A stretch of DNA of 64,000 nt from Hamadaea sp013361475 (lineage in GTDB: Bacteria; Actinomycetota; Actinomycetes; Mycobacteriales; Micromonosporaceae), in assembly GCF_040654195.1 (NCBI RefSeq), contig NZ_JBFAHM010000002.1, forward strand, positions 248,001 to 312,000, in the 5' to 3' direction. This document shows positions 17,736-26,177 of this stretch, one piece after another. The position numbers and the translations under genes were made by a program. The notes beneath the pieces were generated by a model. That model was not told where the DNA came from. It worked only from the letters and a program-made list of their open reading frames with translations, and made no database searches. Within the stretch, counting starts at the first letter, position 1, and each line of letters starts with the position of its first letter.

Positions 17736-19043
17736 ATGAGAACCAAGCGCCGCTCAGGCGTCATCTTCGCGCTGGTCGCGACGGTGGGCCTGGCTGCTAG
17801 CGGGTGTTCTAGCGCCGACGACGAGTCCCCCTCCGGCGGCGGTGAGCTGTACAAGAACCCCGTGGTCCTGAACTGGTGGCACAACGCGAACCAGGCCGGC
17901 CCCCTCCAGACGTACTGGCAGAAGGTGGCCGACGACTTCCACAAGCTCCACCCCACGGTGACGATCAAGATCACGGCGATCGAGACCAACGAACTGCAGC
18001 GCAACCGCATCCCGGCGGCGATGCTGAGCAGCAGCCCGCCGGACGTCTTCCAGGCGTGGGGCGGCGGAGAGATGGTCGAGCAGGTGAAGTCCGACTACCT
18101 GAAGGACATCACCGCCGAGACCAAGACCGAGGTCGGCAACATCGGCGCGGCGACGAAGATCTGGTCGGTCGACGGCAAGCAGTACGGCCTGCCGTTCTCC
18201 TTCGGCATCGAGGGCTTCTGGTACAACAAGGACCTCTTCGCCAAGGCCGGCATCTCGGCTCCGCCCACCAGCATGGACGAGCTCAACGCGGCCGTGACCA
18301 AGCTCAAGGCCGCCAACATCACGCCGATCGCCGTCGGCGCCGGTGACAAGTGGCCGGCCGCGCACTGGTGGTACAACCTGGCCGTACGCGAGTGCCCCGC
18401 GACCGCGTTGGCGGCCGCGTCCTCCGACGGCAAGTTCGACGACCCGTGCTTCGTCAAGGCCGGCGAGGACCTCAAGACCTTCCTGGCGACCACGCCGTTC
18501 CAGAAGGACTTCCTCGCGACCTCCGGCCAGGTCGGCGCGACCAGCTCGGCCGGTCTGCTCGCCAACGGCAAGGCGGCGATGGAGCTGATGGGCCACTGGA
18601 ACGGCGGCACCATGCAGACCCTCACGCCGGACCAGAAGGAGCCCAAGTTCCTCGGCTGGTTCCCGTTCCCGTCGATCGCCGGCGCGGGCGGCAGCCAGAA
18701 GACCATGATGGGCGGCGGCGACGGCTTCTCCTGCTCGAAGAAGGCCCCGGCGGAGTGCGTCGAGTTCCTGAAGTACATCGTGAGCCTGGACGTCCAGAAG
18801 GGCTTCGCGGCGACCGGCTCGGGCATCCCGACCGTGAAGGGCGCCGAGAGCGGCCTGGCCGACCCGGTGATGCAGACCATCGCGCAGGCCACGCAGTCGG
18901 CTGAGGGCGTACAGCTCTGGCTCGACACGGGATTCGGCGCGAAGGCCGGCACCGCGATGAACGACGCGATCGTCGCCATCTTCGCCGGCAAGGGCGAGCC
19001 TCAGGGTGTCGTCGAAGCGTTGAAGAAGGCCACAGCCCGGTGA
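17736..19043 (+). CDS. Extracellular sugar-binding lipoprotein of a CUT1 ABC importer
   Basis: 435 aa. Lipoprotein signal with lipobox (LAASGC, Cys24), then a family 1 solute-binding domain (PVVLNWWHNANQ, VTIKITAIETNELQRNRIPAAMLSSSPPDVFQAWGGGEM, GLPFSFGIEGFWYNKDLFAKAGI). Good AGGGAG Shine-Dalgarno. First gene of an operon with two permeases and GH3 glycosidase. Binds an oligosaccharide at the outer membrane face; the ligand is probably a beta-linked xylo- or gluco-oligosaccharide, inferred from the GH3 neighbour. Confidence 0.93.
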   Translation: MRTKRRSGVIFALVATVGLAASGCSSADDESPSGGGELYKNPVVLNWWHNANQAGPLQTYWQKVADDFHKLHPTVTIKITAIETNELQRNRIPAAMLSSSPPDVFQAWGGGEMVEQVKSDYLKDITAETKTEVGNIGAATKIWSVDGKQYGLPFSFGIEGFWYNKDLFAKAGISAPPTSMDELNAAVTKLKAANITPIAVGAGDKWPAAHWWYNLAVRECPATALAAASSDGKFDDPCFVKAGEDLKTFLATTPFQKDFLATSGQVGATSSAGLLANGKAAMELMGHWNGGTMQTLTPDQKEPKFLGWFPFPSIAGAGGSQKTMMGGGDGFSCSKKAPAECVEFLKYIVSLDVQKGFAATGSGIPTVKGAESGLADPVMQTIAQATQSAEGVQLWLDTGFGAKAGTAMNDAIVAIFAGKGEPQGVVEALKKATAR

Positions 19044-20038
19044 CCACCACCGGTTCGACGGTTCTCGCCGGTCGCGCTGACGCGCGGCCGGCGAGGCCCC
19101 GTCCCAATGGGAACAGCCGCGCTGCCCGGACCCGCCGCAAGTGGTACGAGATCATCGGTCTCACCGGGCCGGCGGTGATCGTCTTCACGGTGTTCGTGCT
19201 GGCACCGATGGCGTTCGCCGTCTACTACAGCCTCTACCGCTGGAGCGGGTACGGCTGGCCGACCGAGTTCAAGGGGCTCGACAACTACTTCGGCGAGTAC
19301 GGGGCGTTCAAGGATCCGATCTTCCTGGACGCGTTGCGTAACAACGCGATCATCCTCGTCGGGTCGCTGGTGATCCAGGGACCGCTGGCGCTGGGCATCG
19401 CGTTGCTGCTCAACCGGAACTTCCGCGGGCGGTCGGTCTTCCGGCTGCTCGTCTTCGTGCCCTACGTGCTGTCCGAGGTCACCGTCGGCATCATGTGGCA
19501 GCTGATCCTGCTCCGCGACGGCACCGCGGACTCGATCCTGAAGAGCGTCGGCCTCGGCGACCTCGTCACCGGATGGCTGGCCGATCCGTCCGTCGTCATC
19601 TGGACGATGCTGTTCATCCTGACCTGGAAGTACACCGGATTCGCCCTCATCCTGTTCCTGGCCGGGCTGGCGAACGTCCCGCCGGAGCTGACCGAGGCGG
19701 CGGCGATCGACGGAGCGAGCTGGTGGCAGACCCAGCGGCACGTGACCCTGCCGATGCTGGGCTCGACGATCCGCATCTGGATGTTCCTGTCGATCATCGG
19801 GTCGCTGCAGGTCTTCGACGTCATCTGGGTCGCGTCGTCCCCGGCGGTCCGTTCCCTCGGCGCCTCCAACACCATGGCCACCTACATGGTGGATCACGGC
19901 TTCAACCAGCGCGAATGGGGCTACGGCAACGCCGTGGCGGTGATCCTGTTCGTCATCTCGTTCGTCGCCGCCGTGGTGTTCCAGCGGTTCGTGCTCCGGC
20001 GCGACATCGAGGGCGCCCTGACCACCCGGAAGGGGTGA
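19040..20038 (+). CDS. Sugar ABC transporter permease (MalF/UgpA type)
   Basis: 332 aa. GTG start overlaps the stop of the binding-protein gene (GTGA). Six predicted transmembrane helices after a positively charged N-terminus; the EAA loop is present (LTEAAAIDGASWWQTQRHVTLPMLG), which contacts the ATPase. Forms the transmembrane pore with the next gene product. Confidence 0.93.
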   Translation: MTTTGSTVLAGRADARPARPRPNGNSRAARTRRKWYEIIGLTGPAVIVFTVFVLAPMAFAVYYSLYRWSGYGWPTEFKGLDNYFGEYGAFKDPIFLDALRNNAIILVGSLVIQGPLALGIALLLNRNFRGRSVFRLLVFVPYVLSEVTVGIMWQLILLRDGTADSILKSVGLGDLVTGWLADPSVVIWTMLFILTWKYTGFALILFLAGLANVPPELTEAAAIDGASWWQTQRHVTLPMLGSTIRIWMFLSIIGSLQVFDVIWVASSPAVRSLGASNTMATYMVDHGFNQREWGYGNAVAVILFVISFVAAVVFQRFVLRRDIEGALTTRKG

Positions 20039-20043
20039 CCGCC

Positions 20044-20901
20044 ATGGTCACGACCACCCTGCCGCATCCCCGGCAGCGACGGCCGTTCTCGTGGGCCAAC
20101 CCGCTCACGTACGCGCTGGCCCTGGCGGTCGCCGCGGTGTCGTTCGCGCCGGTGATCTACGTGATCCTCGGCGGTTTCCGCACCACGGGCCAACTGGCCG
20201 CCGATCCCGCCGGGCTGCCCGACCCCTGGGTCTGGCACACGTACTCCAACGTCATCACGCAGTCGAAGTTCTGGTCGGAGGTGCTCAACAGCACCCTCAT
20301 CGCCGCCGGAACCACCCTCGGCGTGGTCGTCCTGGGGGTGTGCGCGGCCTTCGTCCTCTCGCGGTACCGGTTCCGCGGGCGGGAGGCCCTGTACACCTAC
20401 TTCACCATCGGGCTGCTGTTCCCGGCGGCGGCCGGGATCCTGCCGCTCTACCTGCTGCTGCGCGACCTCGACCTGGCCAACAGCTATCTCGGCGTGATCA
20501 TCCCCCAAGTGGCCTTCCAGCTGCCGATCACGATCGTGATCCTGCGCCCGTTCCTGGCCGCGTTCCCCGCCGAACTCGAAGACGCCGCCTCGATCGACGG
20601 CGCCGACCGGCTCGGCTTCTTCTGGCGGATCCTGCTGCCGCTGTCCAAGCCCGCGCTCGTCACCGTCGCCGTCCTCGCCTTCGTGGCCAGCTGGAACGCC
20701 TTCCTGCTGCCCCTGCTCGTCCTGCAGAACGAAGGGCTGCACACCCTCCCGTTGGGCGTACAGAACTTCTCGGCCGAGCACAGCCAGGACACCGCCGGGA
20801 TTCTCGCGTTCACGTCGCTGGCGATGATGCCGGCGCTGCTCTTCTTCAGCCTCGCCGAACGGCACATCGTCGGCGGGCTCCAGGGCGCGGTGAAGGGCTA
20901 G
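20044..20901 (+). CDS. Sugar ABC transporter permease (MalG/UgpE type)
   Basis: 285 aa. Six helices and EAA loop (LEDAASIDGADRLGFFWRILLPLSKPAL). ATG 20044 is preceded by AAGGGG; a GTG at 20035 overlapping the upstream stop is an alternative. No ATPase gene is in this operon, so the importer probably uses a shared MsiK-type ATPase encoded elsewhere, the known situation for many actinobacterial CUT1 systems. Confidence 0.93.
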   Translation: MVTTTLPHPRQRRPFSWANPLTYALALAVAAVSFAPVIYVILGGFRTTGQLAADPAGLPDPWVWHTYSNVITQSKFWSEVLNSTLIAAGTTLGVVVLGVCAAFVLSRYRFRGREALYTYFTIGLLFPAAAGILPLYLLLRDLDLANSYLGVIIPQVAFQLPITIVILRPFLAAFPAELEDAASIDGADRLGFFWRILLPLSKPALVTVAVLAFVASWNAFLLPLLVLQNEGLHTLPLGVQNFSAEHSQDTAGILAFTSLAMMPALLFFSLAERHIVGGLQGAVKG

Positions 20902-20959
20902 TGCCGCACCGTTCCCGCACCACCCGGTTCCTGCGCCACAAGGTAAGAAGGAGCACACC

Positions 20960-23242
20960 ATGACCGAGGTCTCGGCCTTGGCCGGCACCGGCCCGCAATC
21001 GCGGCAACGCCTCCTGGCCCTGCTCGCCCAGATGACCCTGGAGGAGAAGCTGGCCCAGATCGTCGGCTTCTGGGAGAAGGAAGACGGCGACGCGGTCGCA
21101 CCGCTACAGGGCGACTTCGGTGAACCGCCCACCCTGGACACGTTCACCCGGCACGGGCTCGGCCACCTCACCCGGGCGTACGGGACCAAGCCGGTCGACG
21201 CCGACGAACGGGCGCGGTGGCTCTGGGAATTCCAGCGCGGGCTGGTCACCAACACCCGCCTCGGCATCCCCGCGATCGTCCACGAGGAGTGCCTGACCGG
21301 GTTGTCGGTCTGGAAGGCGGCCACCTTCCCCACTCCGCTGGCGTGGGGCGCCTCCTTCAACCCCGGCCTCGTACGCGAGGTCGCCGGGGCCATCGGCGAG
21401 TCGATGCGGGCGCTCGGCGTCCACCAGGGCTTGGCGCCCGTGCTCGACGTGATCCGCGACCCTCGCTGGGGACGCGTCGACGAGTGCATCGCCGAGGACC
21501 CCTACCTCGTCGGCACCATCGGCACCTCCTACGTCCAGGGACTGCAGGAGCAGGGCGTGCACGCCACGCTCAAGCACTTCGTCGGCTACTCCAACTCCCG
21601 CGCCGGGCGCAACTTCGCCCCCGTCCACGCCGGTCCCCGCGAGGTCGCCGACGTGCTGCTCCCGCCGTTCGAGATGGCCATCCTGGACGGCAACGCCCGC
21701 TCGGTCATGCACTCGTACGCCGAGATCGACGGCATCCCGGTCGCCGCCGACCCCACCCTGCTCACCGGTACGCTGCGCGAGCAGTGGGGCTTCGACGGAA
21801 CCCTCGTCTCCGACTACTTCGGCGTGGCGTTCCTGCAGCTGCTGCACCACATCGCCGGTGACCTCGGTGACGCCGCCGTCCAGGCCTTGACCGCAGGCAT
21901 CGACGTCGAGCTGCCCACCGGGGACGCGTACGCCGCGCCGCTGGCCGAAGCGGTGCGCGCCGGGCGGATCGACGAGGCGTACATCGACCGGGCGGTGTTG
22001 CGGGTGCTGGCCGAGAAGCTGGAGCTGGGTCTGCTCGACGCGAAGTTCGAGGAGGAGCCGCCGACCGGTGTGGACCTCGACTCTCCCCGGCATCGCGCGC
22101 TGGCCCGCAAGCTCGCCGAGGAATCGGTGGTGCTGCTGCACAACGACGGTACGCTGCCGCTGCCGGCCGGCCGCCGGCTCGCCGTCATGGGGCCGAACGC
22201 CGATCGGATGGGTGCGTTGTTCGGCTGCTACTCGTTCGTCAACCACGTGCTGCCGCAGCATCCCGGGACCGATCCGGGCATCGAGGCGCCGACCGTGCTC
22301 GACGCGCTGCGCGACGAGTTCGCCCAGGTGACGTACACCCCGGCGTGTGCGGTGGACGACGACGATCGGTCGGGCTTCGAGGCGGCGGTCGCCGCGGCCA
22401 CCAGCGCCGACGTGGCGGTCCTGGTCATGGGCGACCACGCCGGACTGTTCGGGCGCGGCACGGTCGGCGAGGGCTGCGACCGGGACGATCTGGAACTGCC
22501 CGGCGTCCAGCGGGACCTCGTCGAGGCGGTGCTCGCCACCGGCACGCCGACGGTCCTGGTGCTGCTCACCGGCCGTCCGTACGCCGTGGACTGGGCGATG
22601 CAGCGGTGCGCCGCGGTCGTCCAGGCGTTCTTCCCGGGCGAGGAAGGCGCCGCCGCGGTCGCGGGTGTCCTGGCCGGAACCGTCAACCCGTCCGGCCGGC
22701 TGCCGGTCAGCGTCCCCCGCTCGGCCGGCGCGCAGCCCTACTCGTACCTGCACGTGGCGTTGGGCGAGGGCGACGAGGTCACCAACCTGTCGTCGACCCC
22801 GGCCGCTCCGTTCGGATTCGGCCTGTCGTACACGACGTACGCGTACGACGAGCTGAGCGCGCCGGAACAGGTGCCCACCGACGGCTACCTGCCGGTCGTC
22901 GTCCGCGTCACGAACACCGGATCCATCCCCGGCGACGACGTGGTGCAGCTGTACGGCCGCGACCTGATGGGCTCGGTCACCCGGCCGGTCGCGCAGCTGC
23001 TCGGCTACCAGCGCGTACACCTGCGGCCGGGGCAGTCGAAGACGATCCGGTTCGTCGTGCCGACGACCCGGCTGGCCTTCACCGACCGGTCCTACCGGCG
23101 AGTGGTCGAACCCGGCGCGGTCGACCTGTGGGTCGGCACCAGCGCCGACCGGAAAGTCCAGGTACGCACCGAGCTGGTCGGGCCGACGCACCCGGTCGGC
23201 ACGGACTCGCCACGCTGGACGCGTACGGAGTTGGCGGCCTGA
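20960..23242 (+). CDS. Glycoside hydrolase family 3 (probable beta-xylosidase or beta-glucosidase)
   Basis: 760 aa, no signal peptide, so cytosolic. Domains: N-terminal TIM barrel (about 1-345), alpha/beta sandwich (about 380-600), C-terminal fibronectin III-like domain (VVRVTNTGSIPGDDVVQLYGRD...). The catalytic nucleophile is Asp285 in VSDYFGV; KHFVGYSNSRAGRNFAP is the substrate-binding segment. The HEECLTG and FPTPLAWGASFNP wording is that of GH3 enzymes acting on xylosides, arabinosides or glucosides. Strong AGAAGGAG before the ATG. Last gene of the importer operon: it would cleave imported oligosaccharides. Exact sugar specificity is inference. Confidence 0.93.
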   Translation: MTEVSALAGTGPQSRQRLLALLAQMTLEEKLAQIVGFWEKEDGDAVAPLQGDFGEPPTLDTFTRHGLGHLTRAYGTKPVDADERARWLWEFQRGLVTNTRLGIPAIVHEECLTGLSVWKAATFPTPLAWGASFNPGLVREVAGAIGESMRALGVHQGLAPVLDVIRDPRWGRVDECIAEDPYLVGTIGTSYVQGLQEQGVHATLKHFVGYSNSRAGRNFAPVHAGPREVADVLLPPFEMAILDGNARSVMHSYAEIDGIPVAADPTLLTGTLREQWGFDGTLVSDYFGVAFLQLLHHIAGDLGDAAVQALTAGIDVELPTGDAYAAPLAEAVRAGRIDEAYIDRAVLRVLAEKLELGLLDAKFEEEPPTGVDLDSPRHRALARKLAEESVVLLHNDGTLPLPAGRRLAVMGPNADRMGALFGCYSFVNHVLPQHPGTDPGIEAPTVLDALRDEFAQVTYTPACAVDDDDRSGFEAAVAAATSADVAVLVMGDHAGLFGRGTVGEGCDRDDLELPGVQRDLVEAVLATGTPTVLVLLTGRPYAVDWAMQRCAAVVQAFFPGEEGAAAVAGVLAGTVNPSGRLPVSVPRSAGAQPYSYLHVALGEGDEVTNLSSTPAAPFGFGLSYTTYAYDELSAPEQVPTDGYLPVVVRVTNTGSIPGDDVVQLYGRDLMGSVTRPVAQLLGYQRVHLRPGQSKTIRFVVPTTRLAFTDRSYRRVVEPGAVDLWVGTSADRKVQVRTELVGPTHPVGTDSPRWTRTELAA

Positions 23243-23253
23243 CAGTGGGCACC

Positions 23254-23308
23254 GGACCAGGGTTTCCGGTCGAATCACGGTCCAAGATTCGACCGGAAAC
23301 CCTGATCC
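23254..23308. terminator. Long hairpin between convergent genes (element A)
   Basis: Two 23-nt arms pairing with a single mismatch and a 9-nt loop; the inner 19 bp are perfect. It lies between the converging GH3 and SDR genes and can act as a terminator in both directions. The same 55-nt architecture and much of the sequence recur at 40814-40868 (element B). Confidence 0.8.
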
Positions 23309-23327
23309 AGCCCCGAGAAGGCAAACA

Positions 23328-24077
23328 TCAGTTGGTGATCTTGCCGCCCGCGACGTCGACGGTCACTCCGGTGATCCAGCCGGACACGTCCGAGGCCAGG
23401 AACACCGCGGCGGCGGCCACGTCGCCGGGCGTACCCATGCGGCGCAACGGATGCGCCTCGGCGATCCGGTCGGCCATCTCCGGCGGCATCAGGCGCTCGA
23501 CCCGTTCGGTGCGGATCGACGACGGCGCGATGCAGTTCACCCGTACGCCGTGCGGGCCGACCTCGTCGGCGAGCTGCCGGGTCAGCATCACCACGCCGGC
23601 GTTCGCCGCGGCGTACGCGACGTTGGCCCGGCTCGGCTGCCGTCCCGCGGCCGAGGACATCGTGACGATCGCACCCCGGCCCCGATCGACCATGCCGGGC
23701 AGGAACGCCCGGATCGTCAGGAACGCCGAGGTCAGGTCGGAGTCGAGCACCTCACGCCACCGGGCCGGGTCCAGCTGCCAGCTCGGCGCCGGAGCACCCT
23801 GCCCACCCGCGAACGCCGCGAGCACGTCCACCGGACCCAGCTCCTGCTCAATGCGTACCATCGCCTGATCGATCTGGGCGAAGTCCGTGACGTCCGCGCG
23901 GACCGCGAGCCCACCGGGCAATGTGGACGCGACCTCGTCGAGCGCGGCCTGGTCACGGCCGATCACCGTGACCCGGGCACCCTGTTCCGCGAACGCCCGG
24001 GCGGTCTCCGCGCCGATGCCGCGCGAGCCGCCGGTGACCACGACCGTCTTGCCCGCCAGATCCGGATAGATCGCCAT
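23328..24077 (-). CDS. SDR-family oxidoreductase with substituted catalytic residues
   Basis: 249 aa. Cofactor motif TGGSRGIG (residues 15-22) is intact, as is the Ser/Tyr pair (SSAAG at 141-145, Tyr155). However, the catalytic Lys of YxxxK is Asn159 (YAAANA), and the tetrad Asn position reads Asp114 (DSDL); the usual NNAG loop reads AFAGG. It may bind NAD(P) without classical SDR catalysis or use another mechanism. ATG 24077 has GGTGGG upstream; GTG 24086 is an alternative. Convergent with the GH3 gene; not obviously part of a pathway here. Confidence 0.88.
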   Translation of the reverse strand: MAIYPDLAGKTVVVTGGSRGIGAETARAFAEQGARVTVIGRDQAALDEVASTLPGGLAVRADVTDFAQIDQAMVRIEQELGPVDVLAAFAGGQGAPAPSWQLDPARWREVLDSDLTSAFLTIRAFLPGMVDRGRGAIVTMSSAAGRQPSRANVAYAAANAGVVMLTRQLADEVGPHGVRVNCIAPSSIRTERVERLMPPEMADRIAEAHPLRRMGTPGDVAAAAVFLASDVSGWITGVTVDVAGGKITN

Positions 24078-24157
24078 GGCGCCCACCTGTCCTCAGTCGT
24101 CTTGATCAGCTTTCAGCGGCTCCACCGCGGAAGTATCCCATCCATTAGGGTCCCAGG

Positions 24158-25132
24158 GTGTCTGGAGTTCGCCTCGTCTTCGTCGCCGTCGTGCTCGCGG
24201 TCAGCGCGTGTTCCCCTGGCTCGCCACCGGCGGGCGGCGACCCCGGCTCGACGCTGGCCGCCGCGCTGGAAGTCGTCCCGGAGCTGGCCGACGCACAGGC
24301 CATGTTCACCGACTGGGCTGCCGTGGGAGACCAGAAATCAGGAGTCTTCGCGGGACAGCTGCTCGACGTCGACGACGCGCTGCAGCGCGATCTGGGCATC
24401 CGGTCCGCCGACGCGGACTGGGAGCTGGACGTGTGGCAGCCCGGTAAGAGTTCGATGACCATCCTGCACTACGGCGACGGCGCACTCGCCGGTCTGCCGG
24501 ACAGGCTGACCGAGGCCGGCTATCGCGCCGACGGGGCCGTCTACACGGGAACCATCGACCCAACTCGCATGTGGACGATTTCGGCTCGCGCGATGGGCGT
24601 CGACACCAAGCGCGGGCTGCTCGTCGCGGCCCCTGACCCGGCGGCGGTCCGCGCGGTCCTCGCCGGCGCGCCTCGCCCGCTCAGCCGCGCCGAAGCGCTG
24701 ACCCCGCTCCTGGCCGCCGTCGCCTCCCGCCACGTGCGGACGGCCGCGGTGTCGGTCGGGTCGGCCGCGTGCCAGGCGCTCGACCGTCTGATCAGCAAGG
24801 GCCGTGCCACTCCAGCCCAGCTCCAGGCGGTACGCACCCTGTTCAGCGGCACGTTCACCGCCCCGCAGGCGCAGCTCACCGCGGTGACGTCACCGACCGT
24901 GGCGTACGCCGGAATGACGTTCGCCGACGAGGGCACCGCGGCGGCGAATCGCGACGGGCGGGCGGCGGCGGTGCGTACCGTCGGCGGGCTGGCCGGCGAT
25001 CCGGACGGGATGCAGGTCACCGGCGGCTCCGTCACCGGACGGGTGCTCGGCTTCGACCTGACCGCTCAGGATGCGCAGACGTTCCGCAAACGGGTGACGA
25101 CGGGGACGCTGGGCGTGGACATCTGCCCCTGA
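24158..25132 (+). CDS. Lipoprotein of unknown function
   Basis: 324 aa. Signal peptide with lipobox (LAVSAC, Cys18), mature protein about 306 residues of alternating helices and strands (DDALQRDLGIRSADADWELDVWQPGKSSMTILHYGDG). No family recognised; resembles membrane-attached hypothetical proteins of actinomycetes. GTG start. Convergent with the sigma-factor operon. Confidence 0.78.
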   Translation: MSGVRLVFVAVVLAVSACSPGSPPAGGDPGSTLAAALEVVPELADAQAMFTDWAAVGDQKSGVFAGQLLDVDDALQRDLGIRSADADWELDVWQPGKSSMTILHYGDGALAGLPDRLTEAGYRADGAVYTGTIDPTRMWTISARAMGVDTKRGLLVAAPDPAAVRAVLAGAPRPLSRAEALTPLLAAVASRHVRTAAVSVGSAACQALDRLISKGRATPAQLQAVRTLFSGTFTAPQAQLTAVTSPTVAYAGMTFADEGTAAANRDGRAAAVRTVGGLAGDPDGMQVTGGSVTGRVLGFDLTAQDAQTFRKRVTTGTLGVDICP

Positions 25133-25139
25133 CGACTGC

Positions 25140-25182
25140 GACGTCGCGCAGGTATCCCGGCGTGCGATACCTGCGCAACGTC
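25140..25182. terminator. Bidirectional terminator hairpin
   Basis: 17-bp arms with one mismatch and a 9-nt loop, between the lipoprotein gene (+) and the sigma-factor operon (-). The left arm's GCAGGTATC and the following bases recur near 61730. Confidence 0.75.
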
Positions 25183-25193
25183 ACACCGAGGGT

Positions 25194-25607
25194 TCAGCTC
25201 GACGGCGACGGCCGCACACTCGTCGGGGACGGGCTCGGGAAGTTCGACGGCTGCGACCGGGAAGGCTTCGGCGCCCCGGCCGGGCTGGACGGCGACGGCA
25301 CATTCGCTGGGCCCGACGCGGACGGCGAGGGCACCGGCGAGGACGGCGACGGCGCGGGGCCCGACGGTGACGGCGCGGGCGCCGACGGCGAAGGCGACGG
25401 CGCGGCGGGCGTCGGCCCACCACCGGCGGCGGCCACGGCTATCGGCGTACCGATGAGAATCGTGGCGACCGCGACCCCCGCGATCGTGAGGGTGGTGACG
25501 CGCTTGCGCCGGGCCGCGACCACGGCCCGTTGGGTGAGGTTCACTGGGACTGCCTCCTCGGCGAGCTCGGACAGGGTGGACCGGAGGAAGTCGTCGAACT
25601 GGTTCAT
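25194..25607 (-). CDS. Membrane partner of the SigE-type sigma factor, Pro/Ser-rich tail
   Basis: 137 aa. Short cytosolic N-terminus (MNQFDDFLRSTLSELAEEAVPVNL), basic stretch, one transmembrane segment (about residues 37-60, TLTIAGVAVATILIGTPIAVAAAG) and an outside tail of about 75 residues made almost only of Pro, Ser and Ala. The ATG overlaps the sigma-factor stop (ATGA), so they are coupled. Probable anti-sigma-like or signal-sensing partner; no zinc anti-sigma motif (HxxxCxxC) is present, so that assignment is inferred from context only. Confidence 0.75.
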   Translation of the reverse strand: MNQFDDFLRSTLSELAEEAVPVNLTQRAVVAARRKRVTTLTIAGVAVATILIGTPIAVAAAGGGPTPAAPSPSPSAPAPSPSGPAPSPSSPVPSPSASGPANVPSPSSPAGAPKPSRSQPSNFPSPSPTSVRPSPSS

Positions 25608-26113
25608 ACCCGCACCTCCTGGAGCGGCTCGAACGCCGGCAGCGTCGCACGCAGCCGATGGACAGCACGGTTCGCCCGGCTGCGGACGGTCCCGACCGAG
25701 CAGCCCAGGATCTCGGCGACCTGCGTCTCCGAGAGGTCCTCGTAGTACCGCAGGACGATGACCGCGCGCTGGGCCTGCGGCAGCTTCAGCAGCGCCTGCC
25801 GCATCGCCAGCCGCAGCCCGGCGTGGTCGGCCGGATCGGCCTGCCGCTCCGGCAACGCCCAGGTCGGGGCGACCTGCCGCTGCCGGGACCGGCGTCGCCA
25901 CCAGCTGACCTGCTCGCGATACATCGCCGTACGCACATAGCCCTCGGGATCCTCGTGCCGGATCCGGCGCCAGTGCGCGTACGCCTTGGTCAGTGCCGAC
26001 TGCACGAGGTCTTCAGCGGCATGCTGATCCCCCGTGAGCAGGTACGCCGCCCGAATCAACGCGGGCGTACGCACCCGCGCGAACTCGGCGAACCGTTCGC
26101 GCCCGTCGTCCAT
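25604..26113 (-). CDS. SigE family RNA polymerase sigma factor (ECF)
   Basis: 169 aa, the usual length of the actinobacterial SigE (SigE-family sigma-70) group. Region 2: FAEFARVRTPALIRAAYLLTGDQHAAEDLVQSALTKAYAHW in two parts, region 4: LPQAQRAVIVLRYYEDLSETQVAEILGCSVGTVRSRANRAV in two parts. ATG 26113 follows GGAGGGAGG. Operon with the Pro/Ser-tailed membrane protein. Target promoters unknown. Confidence 0.93.
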   Translation of the reverse strand: MDDGRERFAEFARVRTPALIRAAYLLTGDQHAAEDLVQSALTKAYAHWRRIRHEDPEGYVRTAMYREQVSWWRRRSRQRQVAPTWALPERQADPADHAGLRLAMRQALLKLPQAQRAVIVLRYYEDLSETQVAEILGCSVGTVRSRANRAVHRLRATLPAFEPLQEVRV

Positions 26114-26177
26114 GCGACCTCCCTCCACCCCTTCAGACGCCCAGCCCCCGCCGACCTATCCGGCTACACTCCGTCGG

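Noticed and set aside
21104..23278. 724-codon open frame on the minus strand
   Set aside because: Antisense to the GH3 gene; it also runs through the terminator hairpin.
25201..25420. Repetitive GGCGACGGC tract as a DNA repeat array
   Set aside because: It encodes the Pro/Ser/Ala tail of the sigma partner on the minus strand; codon-level repetition explains it.
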